Shown in pieces: positions 10,015 through 17,440 of a stretch of DNA of 64,000 bases. Made by a program: the position numbers and the translations under genes. Each line of letters begins with the position of its first letter. Position 1 is the first letter of the stretch. The notes under the pieces are model-generated. The model was not told the origin of the DNA. It was given only the letters and a program-made list of their open reading frames with translations, and ran no database searches. Source of the stretch: UBA4416 sp963422675 (GTDB lineage Bacteria; Bacteroidota; Bacteroidia; B-17B0; Aurantibacillaceae); NCBI GenBank assembly GCA_963422675.2, contig CAXVYS010000024.1:682001-746000 (forward strand). Reading direction: 5' to 3'.

Positions 10015-10932
10015 ATGAAATTTTCTTCTTTTTCCTTATTGTTTTTATTAATCTTCTCTTCCAGTTTAAAATCTCAAATTAATGTTTCAAGGCTTAATGA
10101 GAAAGACTATGAAGCAATAAAGCAATCAACTACGTATTTTGTAATACCTGAGTTTGACAATGATAAACAACAACAATATGTTGATCTCTTAAAAACAGTA
10201 TGGAATTTCACAAATTTAAAAGTAGTTACTGCTAAAGAAGCGGAAAAAATTAAAAATGATGTTTCTATTTCAAAAATTATTCCCAGAGCAGTACAAGTAA
10301 CTGAAGGGCCCGGTGTAGTTTATTTATATCAATATGTAATGTATATGTATTATGTGAGTAGAAAAGGTGAGTTAGTAGAAAAAGAAGTAGCTTGGGCTGA
10401 TTTTTGTCTTAAGCATAAGGCTATTGGTGAGCTATACGATAAAAAAGCCAATCAAAATTCACAGGCACAATATATCAATAAAAATAATTGCTTGCATAAT
10501 TACTCTTTGGGCTTTATTAAAAATTACCTTCAGGATATTAATGCCAATTTATCAAATAACAAGGGAGAAGCTATTTCTTTAAGCAAAAGAATATATAAAG
10601 AGGAGTTAGATAAATTCAATGCAAAAGATACATTATTTATTCCTGATTATGTGGCAGAGTATCCTGAAACAAATATGGAAGAAGCCCTGGCAAAAGCTAA
10701 ATTCCGGTATAAAGTAATTCCGGTAAAAGAACTTGACGCAAAAATTCTGAATACAAAAACACCTTTTTATTATCTGAACTTTGTACGTTTTGGATACAAC
10801 AAAGGAATCAATATCGTAAATGCTAAAGATGGTAGTTTTATTTTCAATAACTGGAACCCAATGGGCTTTAAGTATAAAAATTTAACTTTGCTTGATGATG
10901 ATATCAAGATTATAAATGGAGCTTTAAAATGA
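10015..10932 (+). CDS. Exported protein of unknown function
   Basis: A 305-residue protein with a clear signal peptide (MKFSSFSLLFLLIFSSSLKSQ) and no lipobox cysteine. I do not recognise the family. It is lysine and tyrosine rich, with no obvious repeats or metal-binding motifs, and it ends with an ordinary globular segment rather than a T9SS sorting domain. It starts 13 bases after the LytTR regulator and ends 33 bases before mnmG, all on one strand, so it could be the last gene of the kinase-regulator unit. Confidence 0.6.
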   Translation: MKFSSFSLLFLLIFSSSLKSQINVSRLNEKDYEAIKQSTTYFVIPEFDNDKQQQYVDLLKTVWNFTNLKVVTAKEAEKIKNDVSISKIIPRAVQVTEGPGVVYLYQYVMYMYYVSRKGELVEKEVAWADFCLKHKAIGELYDKKANQNSQAQYINKNNCLHNYSLGFIKNYLQDINANLSNNKGEAISLSKRIYKEELDKFNAKDTLFIPDYVAEYPETNMEEALAKAKFRYKVIPVKELDAKILNTKTPFYYLNFVRFGYNKGINIVNAKDGSFIFNNWNPMGFKYKNLTLLDDDIKIINGALK

Positions 10933-10965
10933 AGTTTTAGTTCACAGAATCCTGGTAATTTTACA

Positions 10966-12861
10966 ATGCAGTCTCAATATGATATTATAGTAGTTGGTGC
11001 CGGCCACGCAGGTTGTGAGGCTGCAGCCGCCGCTGCAAATATGGGATCTAAAGTTTTACTTTTAACCATGAATATGCAAACCATTGCTCAAATGAGCTGT
11101 AACCCTGCAATGGGTGGTATTGCAAAAGGTCAAATCGTTAGAGAAATTGACGCCCTTGGGGGCTATAGTGGAATTGTATCTGATAAGTCAGCCATACAAT
11201 TCCGGATGCTAAACCGTTCTAAAGGACCCGCAATGTGGAGTCCACGTACTCAAAACGACAGAATGTTATTTGCTACTACCTGGAGAGAGATGTTGGAGCA
11301 AACGCCTAATGTCGATTTCTGGCAGGACATGTGCAAAACCCTTTTGGTTTCCAAAGATGGTAAACGCATAGAAGGAGTTGTTACCGGAATGGGTTTGGAG
11401 TTCAGAGCTAAAGCCGTTGTCTTAACCAATGGGACTTTTTTAAACGGACTTATCCATTTAGGAGAAAAACAGATTGGTGGTGGCCGTAGCGGTGAATCTG
11501 CTTCTTACGGAATTACAGAACAATTAGTAAGCTTGGGCTTTGAAAGTGGTCGGATGAAAACAGGTACTCCTCCCCGCATTGACGGAAGAACTTTGGATTA
11601 TTCTAAAATGGAAGAACAGGAAGGAGATACGGCGGTTGACAAATTCTCCTATCTTGATAATACCTCTCCATTTATTTCTAAAGATGGATCACCGGTAAAG
11701 AAACAAGTTCCCTGTCATATCACTTATACAAATCAGGATGTTCATGATATTTTAAAAACAGGTTTTGAAAAATCCCCGATGTACTCGGGAAGAATTCAGG
11801 GTTTAGGCCCGAGGTACTGCCCAAGTATTGAAGATAAAATTACCCGTTTTTCTGAACGAGATAGGCATCAATTATTTGTTGAACCTGAGGGTTGGAACAC
11901 CGTTGAAATTTATGTCAATGGATTTTCTACCTCTCTACCTGAAGATGTTCAACAAAAAGCATTACGTTTAATTCCTGGATTTGAGAAAGCTAAAATGTTT
12001 CGTCCGGGTTACGCGATCGAGTACGATTATTTTCCACCAACACAGTTAAGCTTAACACTCGAAACCAAGCTCGTTGATAACTTATATTTCGCCGGACAAA
12101 TTAATGGAACTACCGGTTATGAAGAAGCTGCTTGTCAGGGACAAATGGCAGGAATCAATGCCCACTTAAAAATTACGGAAAGAGAACCATTGATCCTGAA
12201 ACGTCATGAAGCATACATTGGTGTTTTAATCGATGATTTGGTAACTAAAGGGACTGATGAGCCCTACCGTATGTTTACCTCCCGCTCCGAATACCGTTTA
12301 TTGCTGAGACAGGATAATGCAGATGTTCGTTTAACACCTCTCTCCCACTCTATTGGTTTGGCGAGCCAGGAAAGAATGGATCGTGTTTCGGATAAGATCA
12401 CGAATTACGAAAACTTAATTAAGTATTTTAAAAACACAAGTGCTGAGCCTGAGGAAACAAATCCTTATTTGGAAAGCATTAACTCTTCTCCTTTAACTCA
12501 AAAGCTGAGATATTTTAATGTTCTTTCTCGCCCTAATGTAAATATTGCTGATTTATCAGAACATTGTCCGGGTTTAAAGAACACTATTTCTAGCCTGGAT
12601 GAAGATACAATTATGCAAGCAGAAATTTTAATGAAGTACGAAGGATATATTGAAAGAGAAAAGGAAAATGCCGATAAAGTAGCGAAGTTGGATAATTATA
12701 AAATCAGACCTGAATTCGATTACAAAGCAGTTAATAGTTTGTCGTTAGAAGCACGAGATAAATTAGCAAAATTGCGCCCTGCAACTATTGGACAAGCAAG
12801 TCGTATCTCCGGCATTAACCCCGCAGATATTTCTGTGCTTTTAGTTCATTTAGGGAGGTAG
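10966..12861 (+). CDS. mnmG: tRNA uridine-5-carboxymethylaminomethyl(34) synthesis enzyme MnmG
   Basis: A 631-residue protein of normal MnmG (GidA) length. With MnmE it installs the carboxymethylaminomethyl group on wobble U34 of certain tRNAs, using FAD, NADH and methylenetetrahydrofolate. The FAD dinucleotide-binding motif VVGAGHAGCEAA is at residues 9-20; MSCNPAMGGIAKG, GGGRSGESAS and RYCPSIEDKI are MnmG signatures, the last holding a conserved cysteine. The C-terminal helical domain (from about 530) that binds MnmE and tRNA is intact. The TAG stop codon overlaps the first parS site. mnmG is often found near the replication origin; here rsmG and parAB are not next to it. Confidence 0.97.
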   Translation: MQSQYDIIVVGAGHAGCEAAAAAANMGSKVLLLTMNMQTIAQMSCNPAMGGIAKGQIVREIDALGGYSGIVSDKSAIQFRMLNRSKGPAMWSPRTQNDRMLFATTWREMLEQTPNVDFWQDMCKTLLVSKDGKRIEGVVTGMGLEFRAKAVVLTNGTFLNGLIHLGEKQIGGGRSGESASYGITEQLVSLGFESGRMKTGTPPRIDGRTLDYSKMEEQEGDTAVDKFSYLDNTSPFISKDGSPVKKQVPCHITYTNQDVHDILKTGFEKSPMYSGRIQGLGPRYCPSIEDKITRFSERDRHQLFVEPEGWNTVEIYVNGFSTSLPEDVQQKALRLIPGFEKAKMFRPGYAIEYDYFPPTQLSLTLETKLVDNLYFAGQINGTTGYEEAACQGQMAGINAHLKITEREPLILKRHEAYIGVLIDDLVTKGTDEPYRMFTSRSEYRLLLRQDNADVRLTPLSHSIGLASQERMDRVSDKITNYENLIKYFKNTSAEPEETNPYLESINSSPLTQKLRYFNVLSRPNVNIADLSEHCPGLKNTISSLDEDTIMQAEILMKYEGYIEREKENADKVAKLDNYKIRPEFDYKAVNSLSLEARDKLAKLRPATIGQASRISGINPADISVLLVHLGR

Positions 12862-12875
12862 TTCCACGTGGAACA
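12860..12875. other. parS site 1 (ParB-binding centromere)
   Basis: AGTTCCACGTGGAACA matches the parS consensus TGTTNCACGTGNAACA at every fixed position except the first base; the inner 14 bases are a perfect palindrome. It overlaps the last two bases of mnmG. Confidence 0.85.
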
Positions 12876-12956
12876 ATCTTTATTCTTGCTTTGAAAAAAA
12901 TAGTGGATTTTTCAGGTGTTTGGGTAGGATTTTAAGGGAATTGTTTACATCTCTTT

Positions 12957-12972
12957 TGTTCCACGTGAAACA
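12957..12972. other. parS site 2
   Basis: TGTTCCACGTGAAACA matches the parS consensus TGTTNCACGTGNAACA fully. The two half-sites use different bases at the variable position. It lies in the 209-base spacer between mnmG and the methyltransferase gene. Confidence 0.9.
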
Positions 12973-13070
12973 TATGGTTTATAAGGCATAGAAGTTGAAG
13001 ACGGAACAAATGGTTTTTACTTAACAGGGGCCGATTACAAAGGGTTATTATATATTTAAAACAATAGATA

Positions 13071-13955
13071 ATGTTGACTTTAAAAAAATGTTTAGTATGT
13101 GGCTCAACTCAGTTTGAGCCTTTTTTGGTTTGCAAAGATCATACAGTAAGTAAAGAGGATTTTAATATTGTTTCTTGTAAATCTTGTGGCTTTAAGTTTA
13201 CTAATCCCCGCCCCGACGATTCTGTTATTGGGGATTACTATAAAGCAGAAAGTTACGTTTCTCATACCAATACGAAGAAAGGGATTATAAATCGCTTATA
13301 CCATTTCGTGAGGAACTATACACTTAAGAAAAAAGTGGCTTTGGTTTCTTCTTATGTTTCACGTGGAACAATACTGGATTATGGTTGTGGTACAGGAATG
13401 TTTTTGGGTGCTTGTAAAAAGGCGGGTTGGAAAACATATGGTATGGAGCCCGATGATGATGCCAGAAAGATAGCTTCTGAGTTGGGACTGAATTTGTTTT
13501 CCGACAAAAGGAGGATTAACACTTATATTACCGACACTAAGTTTTCTGCAATAACTCTCTGGCATGTTCTCGAGCACGTTACCGATATGTGCGATACCTT
13601 ATCTTTCTTTAAGACTCATTTGGACAAAGATGGCGTATTAATTATTGCGGTACCAAACCATGTTTCTTATGACGCAAAGCATTACAAGGAGAATTGGGCC
13701 GCTTATGATGTGCCCCGCCATTTACATCATTTCGAATTAAAATCCATGAAGACTTTATTGGAGAACAATGGCTTTAGCCTAAGAGAAACGTTACCCATGA
13801 AGTTTGATAGTTTCTATGTAGCAATGCTTAGTGAGAAGTATAAGACAGGATCCATCAATTTATTTAAAGCTTTTTTTACAGGATTAAGATCTAACCTTAA
13901 AGCAAAGGCCACAAGTGATTTCTCCAGCACCATTTATGTGTTTGGTCATAAGTAA
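13071..13955 (+). CDS. Zinc-ribbon class I SAM-dependent methyltransferase
   Basis: A 294-residue protein. An N-terminal zinc ribbon uses Cys7, Cys10, Cys36 and Cys39 (CLVC and CKSC), followed by GFKFTNPRP, a frequent lead-in of this family. A class I methyltransferase core starts near residue 101 with ILDYGCGTGMFL (SAM-binding glycine loop), then GMEPDDDA, and ITLWHVLEHV, which is the family's usual 'WHVLEHV' motif. Relatives often modify sugars, lipids or O-antigen parts, but the substrate cannot be read from sequence. The coding sequence contains parS site 3, encoding the residues just before the SAM loop. A terminator follows at 13987. Confidence 0.85.
   Translation: MLTLKKCLVCGSTQFEPFLVCKDHTVSKEDFNIVSCKSCGFKFTNPRPDDSVIGDYYKAESYVSHTNTKKGIINRLYHFVRNYTLKKKVALVSSYVSRGTILDYGCGTGMFLGACKKAGWKTYGMEPDDDARKIASELGLNLFSDKRRINTYITDTKFSAITLWHVLEHVTDMCDTLSFFKTHLDKDGVLIIAVPNHVSYDAKHYKENWAAYDVPRHLHHFELKSMKTLLENNGFSLRETLPMKFDSFYVAMLSEKYKTGSINLFKAFFTGLRSNLKAKATSDFSSTIYVFGHK
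13355..13370. other. parS site 3 inside a coding sequence
   Basis: TGTTTCACGTGGAACA matches the parS consensus fully. It lies within the methyltransferase gene and is read as part of Tyr-Val-Ser-Arg-Gly-Thr just before the SAM-binding motif, so it is kept compatible with coding. Confidence 0.9.
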
Positions 13956-13986
13956 AGGTTTACTGGAAATATGGATAATGAGCAAC

Positions 13987-14012
13987 GAGCTACCTAATTG
14001 GTGGCTCTTTTT
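13987..14012 (+). terminator. Rho-independent terminator of the methyltransferase gene
   Basis: Stem GAGCTACC/GGTGGCTC (eight pairs, one G-T wobble) with loop TAATT, followed by TTTTT, 31 bases after the methyltransferase stop. Confidence 0.8.
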
Positions 14013-14040
14013 ATGAAGGCAAATCCCGGCGTATTTATTC

Positions 14041-14056
14041 TGTTCCACGTGGAACA
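14041..14056. other. parS site 4
   Basis: TGTTCCACGTGGAACA is a perfect 16-base palindrome and matches the parS consensus fully. It lies in non-coding DNA. Confidence 0.93.
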
Positions 14057-14196
14057 TTACCCCTTCCCTTTTCTTAAAGGAAAGAAGTACAATTCTTTGA
14101 CCGATGAAGAAGAGAATCTAATTATGAAAGAATAGGATCACTTTTATTATTATTTGTTCTTTATGTCCTTATTGTCTGGTATTTACTCTCTAGTGT

Positions 14197-14544
14197 TTAA
14201 CGCTTTATACTTATTCCCTTTCTTACCTCTTTGTTATAAATATGGTTGATCAAATTAGGATGTTTTGAGTAGAGGATTCCGTGCATCTTACTTGAATTAA
14301 GAGATCTCTTTAAGTAGCTGAGATTCTGTATCTTTTTTTTGGAGAGATTAAGTGTACCAACTTGTATATAATAAATCTTATGCTCTTCTCTGGTATTTTA
14401 GAAGCCTCCCTCTTTGATAGGGATTACATACCTTTTAAAATTTAATAAGTGACTATGCATATTCTTTACCTTATCAACTAGTCTTACGGTATTGGTAAGT
14501 TTTCTTCTTTTAGTATAAACATGCTCCGGTTGGTTTCGGTTTAA
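14197..14544 (-). pseudogene. Possible decayed reading frame with one in-frame stop
   Basis: Reading the minus strand from 14544, 48 codons are open, then comes one TAA (plus-strand 14398-14400), then 66 further open codons in the same frame up to TAA at 14197-14199. The encoded residues (for example EHVYTKRRKLTNTVRLVDKV and SKMHGILYSKHPNLINHIYN) are mixed and basic and do not look like simple low-complexity translation. There is no good start codon and I recognise no family. Chance cannot be ruled out in so short an AT-rich stretch. Confidence 0.3.
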
Positions 14545-14564
14545 TTATGAAGAAACCAGAAGAG

Positions 14565-14580
14565 TGTTCCACGTGAAACA
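14565..14580. other. parS site 5
   Basis: TGTTCCACGTGAAACA matches the parS consensus fully and equals site 2. It lies just before the terminator of the metallohydrolase gene. Confidence 0.9.
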
Positions 14581-14590
14581 AAGAGGCATA

Positions 14591-14630
14591 AAAAACCCCC
14601 ATCCGTGATTAAACGAATGGGGGCTTTTCT
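14591..14630 (-). terminator. Rho-independent terminator of the metallohydrolase operon
   Basis: Stem CCCCCAT/ATGGGGG (14596-14602 with 14617-14623), extended inward by CGT/ACG after one mismatch. On the minus strand it is followed by TTTTTT, just past the stop of the metallohydrolase gene. Confidence 0.85.
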
Positions 14631-14639
14631 ATAGATAGA

Positions 14640-15734
14640 TTAGCGAATGCTTTCCCACCAATTTATTTGTATATAATCAGGATCCTTTAATTTCACTACC
14701 TCTCCAATTATGGGTGTTACAAGATCTATTGTTTTGTCAGCATTTAAGGCGGTTATTCTTTTTAAAGGTTCGTTCCAGGAATGGTTAGCTAATGCAAATT
14801 TTGAAGAATGGACGGGAAAGAGTCGTCGGGCATTTAAGTCTTTTGCGGCTAGTAAAACCTCTTCAGGACTCATGTGAATATACTTCCAGCTTTTATCATA
14901 TTGTCCGTTCTCCAATATGGCTAAATCGAAGGGTCCAAAACGTTTACCTGTTTCCAGAAAGTGTGTGTCGTAACCACTATCACCGCCAAGAAATAATTTA
15001 TAATTAGGAGTTTGTAAAACGAAGGAAGTCCATAATGCTTTGTTTCGAACAAATCCCCGCCCAGAGAAATGCCTTGCAGAAACAGTGTTTACTTTAAACC
15101 CATTTGTCAACTCAAATTCAGCATCCCAATCTTTTTCTATAATCCTGGTTTTATCATAGCCCCAGTATTCTAAATGTTCTCCTACTCCTAATCCACAAAT
15201 AACCTGTTTGATTTTAGACCGGAGTTTAATCATCGTGTCATAATCTAAATGATCCCAATGGTCGTGACTAATAAACAAATAATCGATCTCCGGGATATCT
15301 TTTGCATGGTAAACATCGCTTCCCCCAAATGCCCTTGTTGTAAAAGCAATAGGTGATGCTGCCCCACTTAAAACCGGATCTACCAGAATTCTCTTTCCAT
15401 CTACCTGGAGAAAATAAGAGGAATGTCCAAACCAAACTAATAGATCCTCCCGAATATCCAGTTTAAATAGATCTGTTTTTACAGATGGAATTTGGTCAAC
15501 CGGTTTTCGGGTTTTCTTTTCACCGAATAAAAAAGTTTTAAGAACTTCAAAATAAGTTACCCCTTCTGTTAAATCAAGAGTGTGGTGCCTGTTTTGAAAT
15601 GAACCATTTTTATAGTTTGAAGATTTTTGGATAGCACTTAAACGATCTCCTTTAGGTCTTTTTCCAAACTTTGGCTGCTTCATAAACAATAGTATGATTA
15701 AGCTTGCCAGAAATAGTATGGGTATAATGATCAT
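14640..15734 (-). CDS. MBL-fold metallohydrolase with N-terminal membrane anchor
   Basis: A 364-residue metallo-beta-lactamase-fold protein. A hydrophobic N-terminal segment (MIIIPILFLASLIILLFM) probably anchors it in the membrane. The metal site is visible: SHDHWDHLDYD (HxHxDH type), the later His in SARHFSGRG, the Asp in LGGDSGYD, and a final His in FPVHSSKF. The order resembles the UlaG/NAPE-PLD-like group (beta-lactamase superfamily domain), many of which act on phosphoesters or lactones of lipids or sugars; the substrate here is unknown. It is the last gene of the tetR-SDR-MBL operon, starting 21 bases after the SDR gene. Confidence 0.85.
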   Translation of the reverse strand: MIIIPILFLASLIILLFMKQPKFGKRPKGDRLSAIQKSSNYKNGSFQNRHHTLDLTEGVTYFEVLKTFLFGEKKTRKPVDQIPSVKTDLFKLDIREDLLVWFGHSSYFLQVDGKRILVDPVLSGAASPIAFTTRAFGGSDVYHAKDIPEIDYLFISHDHWDHLDYDTMIKLRSKIKQVICGLGVGEHLEYWGYDKTRIIEKDWDAEFELTNGFKVNTVSARHFSGRGFVRNKALWTSFVLQTPNYKLFLGGDSGYDTHFLETGKRFGPFDLAILENGQYDKSWKYIHMSPEEVLLAAKDLNARRLFPVHSSKFALANHSWNEPLKRITALNADKTIDLVTPIIGEVVKLKDPDYIQINWWESIR

Positions 15735-15755
15735 GATTTTATTTATATATAGTTT

Positions 15756-16574
15756 TTATTTCATTTGACTTAACATAATCCTATCAAACATTCTGTCGGA
15801 TAAAATACGTCTTAAGAATAGAATTAATTTTGCACCGCCACCAACAGCATACCTGGTTTTGGGTTTCTGCGCACGAATCGCTTTTTGAATAGCATTGGCA
15901 ATAACCATGGGTTCAGACCCCAAATATCCTGTATCTGCTTTTTCGAACATTTTAAAATGTTTTGCGGCCAGATTTTTATAAGCAGTATTCCCGGAAACCT
16001 TTAGTAGATTTTCTCTTGCAATTTTATTCCATTCTGTTTTAATTGCTCCCGGTTCTATAATTACTACGTCAATATTAAATTGTTTTAATTCCATTCTTAA
16101 GCTATCACTTAATCCTTCCAAGGCATATTTTGTAGCATGATACCAGGCTCCGTGTGGTTCGCCAAATTTCCCTCCTATAGAAGAAATATTAATAATTTTT
16201 CCGGTTTTTTGCTGACGCATAGTGGGAATAATTAATTGGGTTAATCTTGCCAGGCCAAAAATGTTTACTTCAAACTGGTATTTCGCTTCTGAAAGTGTCA
16301 CATCTTCCAACGCCCCGTAAGAACCATAACCGGCATTATTGATTAAAACATCGATTCTTTTTTCCGTGTTCAGGATATGATCAACACCTGCTTTTAAAGA
16401 GCTCTCATCCGTTATATCCATTTGAATTAAGTGAGCCCCCACATCTTTTAGATCATTCATTTTATCAATTCTACGGGCAGCACCATATACGGTGTAACCG
16501 TCGTTAATTAATAATTTTGCTGTTTCTTTTCCAATACCGGAAGAGGCTCCGGTTATTAATACTACTTTTTTCAT
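15756..16574 (-). CDS. Short-chain dehydrogenase/reductase
   Basis: A 272-residue classical SDR. It has the cofactor loop TGASSGIG at residues 8-15, AARR after the second strand (suggesting NADP preference), NNAGYG, the catalytic Ser in INISSIGG and the catalytic pair in YHATK. The C-terminal part with IVNAIQKAIRAQKPKTRY resembles oxidoreductases annotated as acting on lipids or sterol-like compounds, but specificity is unknown. It lies between the TetR regulator and the metallohydrolase, and has its own copy of the operator-like sequence 33 bases upstream. Confidence 0.9.
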   Translation of the reverse strand: MKKVVLITGASSGIGKETAKLLINDGYTVYGAARRIDKMNDLKDVGAHLIQMDITDESSLKAGVDHILNTEKRIDVLINNAGYGSYGALEDVTLSEAKYQFEVNIFGLARLTQLIIPTMRQQKTGKIINISSIGGKFGEPHGAWYHATKYALEGLSDSLRMELKQFNIDVVIIEPGAIKTEWNKIARENLLKVSGNTAYKNLAAKHFKMFEKADTGYLGSEPMVIANAIQKAIRAQKPKTRYAVGGGAKLILFLRRILSDRMFDRIMLSQMK

Positions 16575-16606
16575 ATGGTTTTAATTATAAATTTGTTACT
16601 TTTTAG

Positions 16607-16623
16607 ATTGACTACTCACTCTA
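16607..16623. promoter_or_regulatory. Putative TetR operator, copy 2 (upstream of the SDR gene)
   Basis: ATTGACTACTCACTCTA differs at only one of 17 positions from the sequence in the tetR promoter at 17211. It lies in the 65-base spacer between tetR and the SDR gene. The core TGACTAnTCA is an imperfect palindrome, as expected for a dimeric TetR-type repressor. Confidence 0.65.
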
Positions 16624-16639
16624 TTTTACTATAAATTTT

Positions 16640-17200
16640 TTATGTAATCATATCCCATAACAAATCAAATGATTCGTTGATTACTTTTTTCTGTTTCTGG
16701 CCGGTAAGGTTTGCTGAAGACAAGTACTGATTAATTCCGGAAATGTGACTATTGATAAGGTTGAACAAAAGCTCTAGGGGAAGCGGTTTTAATATTTTAT
16801 TCTTAATGCCCTGTTGTATCATATCTAAATGGGGCTTTGTTTGTTTTTCAATTTCTTCGGATGAGATAAGGGAAAAAAACGGGGAAGTATGAAATTGCTG
16901 AATAAAATAAAATTCTTCTTTATGATCGGATGCCCATTCCAGTGTATTTATATATAAGGTTTTAAAAATCTCTTTTAAGGATTTGTCTTTATCGGCATTT
17001 GTGTACATACAACTGGTTAACCGGGCTTTAATATCTTTGTATAAAGCCAGGATAAGCTCTTCTTTTGTACTGTAATAATGAAACAAGGTACCATTGGCCA
17101 CACCGGCTTCTTTCGCAATTTTACTGGTTGGAGTGCCATGAAAACCAAACTCTACAAAAAGTTTAAGGGCTGCATTTAATATTTCTTTTTGTTTATCCAT
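16640..17200 (-). CDS. TetR/AcrR-family transcriptional regulator
   Basis: A 186-residue one-domain repressor of normal length. The N-terminal helix-turn-helix reads AALKLFVEFGFHGTPTSKIA then AGVANGTLFHYYSTKEELI, the standard TetR_N pattern. The C-terminal ligand domain is variable and gives no ligand clue. The gene heads a minus-strand operon with an SDR and an MBL hydrolase. Near-identical operator-like sequences in its promoter and before the SDR gene suggest autoregulation and control of both downstream enzymes. Confidence 0.92.
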   Translation of the reverse strand: MDKQKEILNAALKLFVEFGFHGTPTSKIAKEAGVANGTLFHYYSTKEELILALYKDIKARLTSCMYTNADKDKSLKEIFKTLYINTLEWASDHKEEFYFIQQFHTSPFFSLISSEEIEKQTKPHLDMIQQGIKNKILKPLPLELLFNLINSHISGINQYLSSANLTGQKQKKVINESFDLLWDMIT

Positions 17201-17210
17201 TAGAATAAAG

Positions 17211-17227
17211 ATTGACTAATCACTCTA
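17211..17227. promoter_or_regulatory. Putative TetR operator, copy 1 (tetR promoter)
   Basis: ATTGACTAATCACTCTA lies between the tetR start codon and the -7 box at 17228-17235, where it would cover the transcription start. It is repeated with one change at 16607. Confidence 0.7.
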
Positions 17228-17235
17228 CAAAGATA
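17228..17235 (-). promoter_or_regulatory. -7 box of the tetR promoter
   Basis: The minus strand reads TATCTTTG, an exact match to the Bacteroidota -7 consensus TAnnTTTG, directly next to the operator. I see no good -33 TTG at the expected distance. Confidence 0.6.
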
Positions 17236-17440
17236 CATCCTACTTTGATATACAGAATAATTTTAAGTTTTTTTATGAAGGAAGACTTTCTTCTATCTTT
17301 AGTTTTCAGGAGGAGTGTTAGTGGTCTGCTTCTCCATTAGTGTAATAAAAATCATGATCCTACAATAGGATATAAAATTTAAACAAGGAGGCTTTAAGAG
17401 CGACATTTTTAGTAAATTCGGCTCATTAAAAACTAACCAT

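Larger units (their letters stand above)
13956..14639. other. Non-coding region with two parS sites, two terminators and possible gene debris
   Basis: About 680 bases between convergent genes contain no intact gene I can support. It holds the methyltransferase terminator, parS sites 4 and 5, a minus-strand frame interrupted by a stop (14197-14544) and the terminator of the metallohydrolase gene. I looked for DnaA boxes of the TTATCCACA type and saw none, so I do not call it an origin. Confidence 0.6.

Noticed and set aside
12985..13059. A 24-codon open stretch resembling a protein C-terminus (IEVEDGTNGFYLTGADYKGL)
   Set aside because: It has a pleasing composition and could be gene debris, but it is too short and has no start codon.
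14013..14135. A 40-codon plus-strand frame that runs through parS site 4
   Set aside because: It starts directly after a terminator's T run, has no promoter or family, and is short enough to be chance.
13956..14639. Possible replication origin near the parS cluster
   Set aside because: No DnaA boxes of the TTATCCACA type, no AT-rich direct repeats of the unwinding type, and no dnaA or dnaN gene.
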